Part shown: piece after piece, positions 5,938 through 7,169 of the stretch
Layout of the letters: every line of letters begins with the position of its first letter
Numbering within the stretch: position 1 is the first letter of the stretch
Source: an uncultured Eubacteriales bacterium
GTDB taxonomy: Bacteria > Bacillota > Clostridia > Lachnospirales > Anaerotignaceae
Assembly (NCBI GenBank): GCA_902406135.1
Contig: CABPCX010000094.1
Location: forward strand, 1-7,169
Length of the DNA stretch: 7,169 nucleotides
Direction: 5' to 3'
The notes under the pieces: generated by a model
Database searches by the model: none
Told to the model about the DNA's origin: nothing
Seen by the model: only the letters and a program-made list of their open reading frames with translations
Made by a program: the position numbers and the translations under genes

Positions 5938-5989
5938 ATTTACCGCCTCCCGATAAAATAATAAAATTTATGACCGGTATTATACTGCC

Positions 5990-6017
5990 ATGATATATCA
6001 AAAAAATTTAAAGTCAA
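5990..6017 (-). promoter_or_regulatory. Candidate promoter of the exported-protein gene
   Basis: On the reverse strand, TTGACT (6012-6017) and TATCAT (5990-5995) are 16 bp apart, each 5/6 to consensus. Transcription would start near 5983, giving a leader of about 46 nt before ATG 5937. A TATAAT a little further downstream (5979-5984) lacks a matching -35. Confidence 0.55.
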
Positions 6018-6198
6018 ACTCACCTTATTCGCCTTTTTTGTCATACATGGCCGTAAGCTATGAGCTCTTTTACACTTAATTTTTTAAATTTTTCACCCGC
6101 CCAAATGGACAAATATTGTATTTTACAGGGTTTTTAGCGGCATAATCAGTGCATTTTGTCCCACATCTATGAATTACAATATAATTATAAACAAAATA

Positions 6199-6227
6199 TA
6201 TACATATTTATTTTATTATGATATAAT
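6199..6227 (+). promoter_or_regulatory. Sigma-A promoter of the short-chain dehydrogenase gene
   Basis: TATACA (6199-6204) and a perfect TATAAT (6222-6227) are 17 bp apart, with TG at 6219-6220 making an extended -10 that can offset the weak -35. The start would fall near 6234, about 38 nt before ATG 6272. Confidence 0.7.
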
Positions 6228-6271
6228 TGGTAGGTACATTTAAACAATAAAATACTGAGGAGGATTAAATT

Positions 6272-7051
6272 ATGAGCGTAATGGATATGTTTTCACTTAA
6301 AGGTAAAAATGCCCTTGTTATAGGCGGAAGCAAAGGTCTGGGCGAAGGTATCGCCAGAGGACTTGTGGAAGCAGGCGCCGTTGCTGTTGTATCCAGCAGA
6401 AATCAGGCTGACTGTGATAAGGCTGCCGCAGGAATAGTTGAAAAAACAGGCGGTCAGTGCTACGGAATATCAGCCGATATATCCACAAAGGAAGGCGTTG
6501 ACGCCCTTGTAAATAAAGTTATCGAAAAACTCGGACATATCGATATCCTCGTTAACAGCGCAGGCGTTAATATAAGAAAACCTGCCATAGAATATACGGT
6601 TGAAGACTGGGACAAGGTTCAGGACGTACAGCTTAAGGGTGTATTCCTTGCGTGCCAGGCAGTCGGAAAACATATGATAGAAAAAGGCATCAAAGGAAAA
6701 ATCGTAAACATTTCTTCCATCAATGCCCGTGTCGTTGCAAGACCCAACATCGTTTCATACGTTGCCGCAAAGGGTGCCGTTATGCAGATGACAAAGGCCC
6801 TTGCCGTTGAATGGGCACAGTACGGAATAACAGTAAATGCCGTTGCTCCCGGATTCTTTGAGACAGCAATGACAAAGGTTCTCTTTGAAGCCCCTGCCAC
6901 AAGAGAAGAAATGTTCAGACATATTCCCGTTAAACGTTTCGGAAATGCCGATACGGACCTTGCCGGAATGGTAGTTTATTTCGCATCAGACGCTTCAAAC
7001 TACACAACAGGCCAGATAATCTATATCGACGGCGGATATACAAGCATCTAA
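6272..7051 (+). CDS. Short-chain dehydrogenase/reductase (SDR), sugar/polyol-dehydrogenase-like
   Basis: A complete 259-aa classical SDR, a cytosolic NAD(P)-dependent oxidoreductase. The cofactor loop is GGSKGLG (residues 18-24), followed by an SSRN stretch after the second strand (basic residue there hints at NADPH), then ADIS (68-71) and NSAG (95-98). Catalytic Tyr163 and Lys167 sit in YVAAK with Ser148/149 before them, and NAVAPG (189-194) and the C-terminal IDGGYTSI are typical. At the place of the conserved active-site Asn the motif reads DVQLKG, with Gln120. The overall look is nearest to gluconate 5-dehydrogenase or 2-deoxy-gluconate 3-dehydrogenase types, but substrate cannot be fixed from sequence and no sugar pathway genes are in view. 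ATG 6272 follows GAGGAGG by about 8 nt; ATG at codon 4 is less well placed. It is transcribed alone, with its own promoter and terminator. Confidence 0.95.
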   Translation: MSVMDMFSLKGKNALVIGGSKGLGEGIARGLVEAGAVAVVSSRNQADCDKAAAGIVEKTGGQCYGISADISTKEGVDALVNKVIEKLGHIDILVNSAGVNIRKPAIEYTVEDWDKVQDVQLKGVFLACQAVGKHMIEKGIKGKIVNISSINARVVARPNIVSYVAAKGAVMQMTKALAVEWAQYGITVNAVAPGFFETAMTKVLFEAPATREEMFRHIPVKRFGNADTDLAGMVVYFASDASNYTTGQIIYIDGGYTSI

Positions 7052-7055
7052 ATAA

Positions 7056-7080
7056 AAAAGCCCGCATTCTGCGGGCTTTT
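7056..7080. terminator. Rho-independent terminator after the SDR gene, probably bidirectional
   Basis: A perfect 11-bp stem, AAAAGCCCGCA (7056-7066) and TGCGGGCTTTT (7070-7080), closes a TTC loop 4 nt after the SDR stop. The A-run on the left lets it also stop the gene arriving from the right on the minus strand, whose stop is at 7084-7086. Confidence 0.93.
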
Positions 7081-7083
7081 AAT

Positions 7084-7169
7084 TTATATCTGCATTTTAC
7101 TGTTTTCAAATATTTTAGCGGCTTTATAAAGGTATACAAGGAATACGATATTTGTTATCATTCCTGCCA
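7084..7169 (-). CDS. C-terminal fragment of a probable membrane protein, cut by window edge
   Basis: The reverse strand reads open from the edge to a TAA at 7084-7086, giving about 27 residues: AGMITNIVFLVYLYKAAKIF followed by ENSKMQI. The hydrophobic run followed by Lys residues looks like a last membrane helix with a short cytosolic tail. The stop lies 4 nt from the terminator hairpin at 7056-7080, which is what a real gene end would show. With so little sequence no family can be named, and the reading could be chance. Confidence 0.5.
   Translation of the reverse strand, partial: AGMITNIVFLVYLYKAAKIFENSKMQI

Larger units (their letters stand above)
5938..6271. other. AT-rich divergent intergenic region (334 nt)
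   Basis: No gene is seen. It holds the promoter of the minus-strand exported protein near its left end and that of the plus-strand dehydrogenase near its right end. Between them are short dyads: GGACAAA (6107-6113) matched by TTTGTCC (6155-6161), ACAA-ATA-TTGT at 6109-6119, and TATAATTATA at 6180-6189. These could be operators, but AT-rich DNA yields such repeats by chance. No riboswitch or T-box pattern is recognised. Confidence 0.5.

Noticed and set aside
6107..6161. Inverted repeat GGACAAA/TTTGTCC as a hairpin or riboswitch stem
   Set aside because: Only 7 bp with a 41-nt loop in AT-rich DNA, and it lies upstream of the predicted SDR promoter, so it would not be in that transcript.

Overview
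The window looks like a chromosomal piece of an anaerobic, low-to-medium-GC Firmicute, probably a Clostridia/Lachnospiraceae-type organism. The grounds are strong AGGAGG-type ribosome binding sites, tight Rho-independent terminators, the regulator families present, and a selenium/molybdenum accessory cassette typical of anaerobic purine or xanthine users. The taxonomic call is an inference; no rRNA, tRNA, mobile element or CRISPR array is visible.

Left part (1-2745): a minus-strand operon yqeC -> yqeB -> selD, with a 16-bp overlap between the first two genes and a 1-nt gap before the third. SelD makes selenophosphate. YqeB and YqeC are the marker proteins of selenium-dependent molybdenum hydroxylase maturation, in which selenium enters a labile Mo-site cofactor rather than selenocysteine. 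selD runs off the left edge. Divergent from yqeC, 62 bp away, is a small regulator that consists only of the DNA-binding domain of ModE. The space between them holds a 22-bp inverted repeat of ModE-operator type that overlaps the regulator's own predicted -10 box, so the local Se/Mo cassette and its regulator are probably controlled from one site.

Middle (2746-5345): a strong terminator, a roughly 200-bp gene-poor stretch, and a small Cro/CI-type regulator on the minus strand. Head to head with that regulator is a plus-strand pair, an ECF-type sigma factor overlapping by 4 bp a 464-aa single-pass membrane protein of the DUF4179 (putative anti-sigma) type. An ECF-like promoter lies in front of the sigma gene, suggesting autoregulation. 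The pair ends in a hairpin terminator shared with a convergent gene.

Right part (5346-7169): an unrecognised exported acidic protein of 192 aa on the minus strand, with a near-lipobox whose Cys is a Tyr. Next come a 334-nt AT-rich intergenic region with a good promoter on each strand and a complete short-chain dehydrogenase/reductase gene with its own terminator. The last 86 bases look like the C-terminal end of a membrane protein on the minus strand. The three blocks have no evident functional link beyond adjacency. The most informative feature is the Se/Mo cassette with its ligand-domain-less ModE-type regulator and candidate operator.
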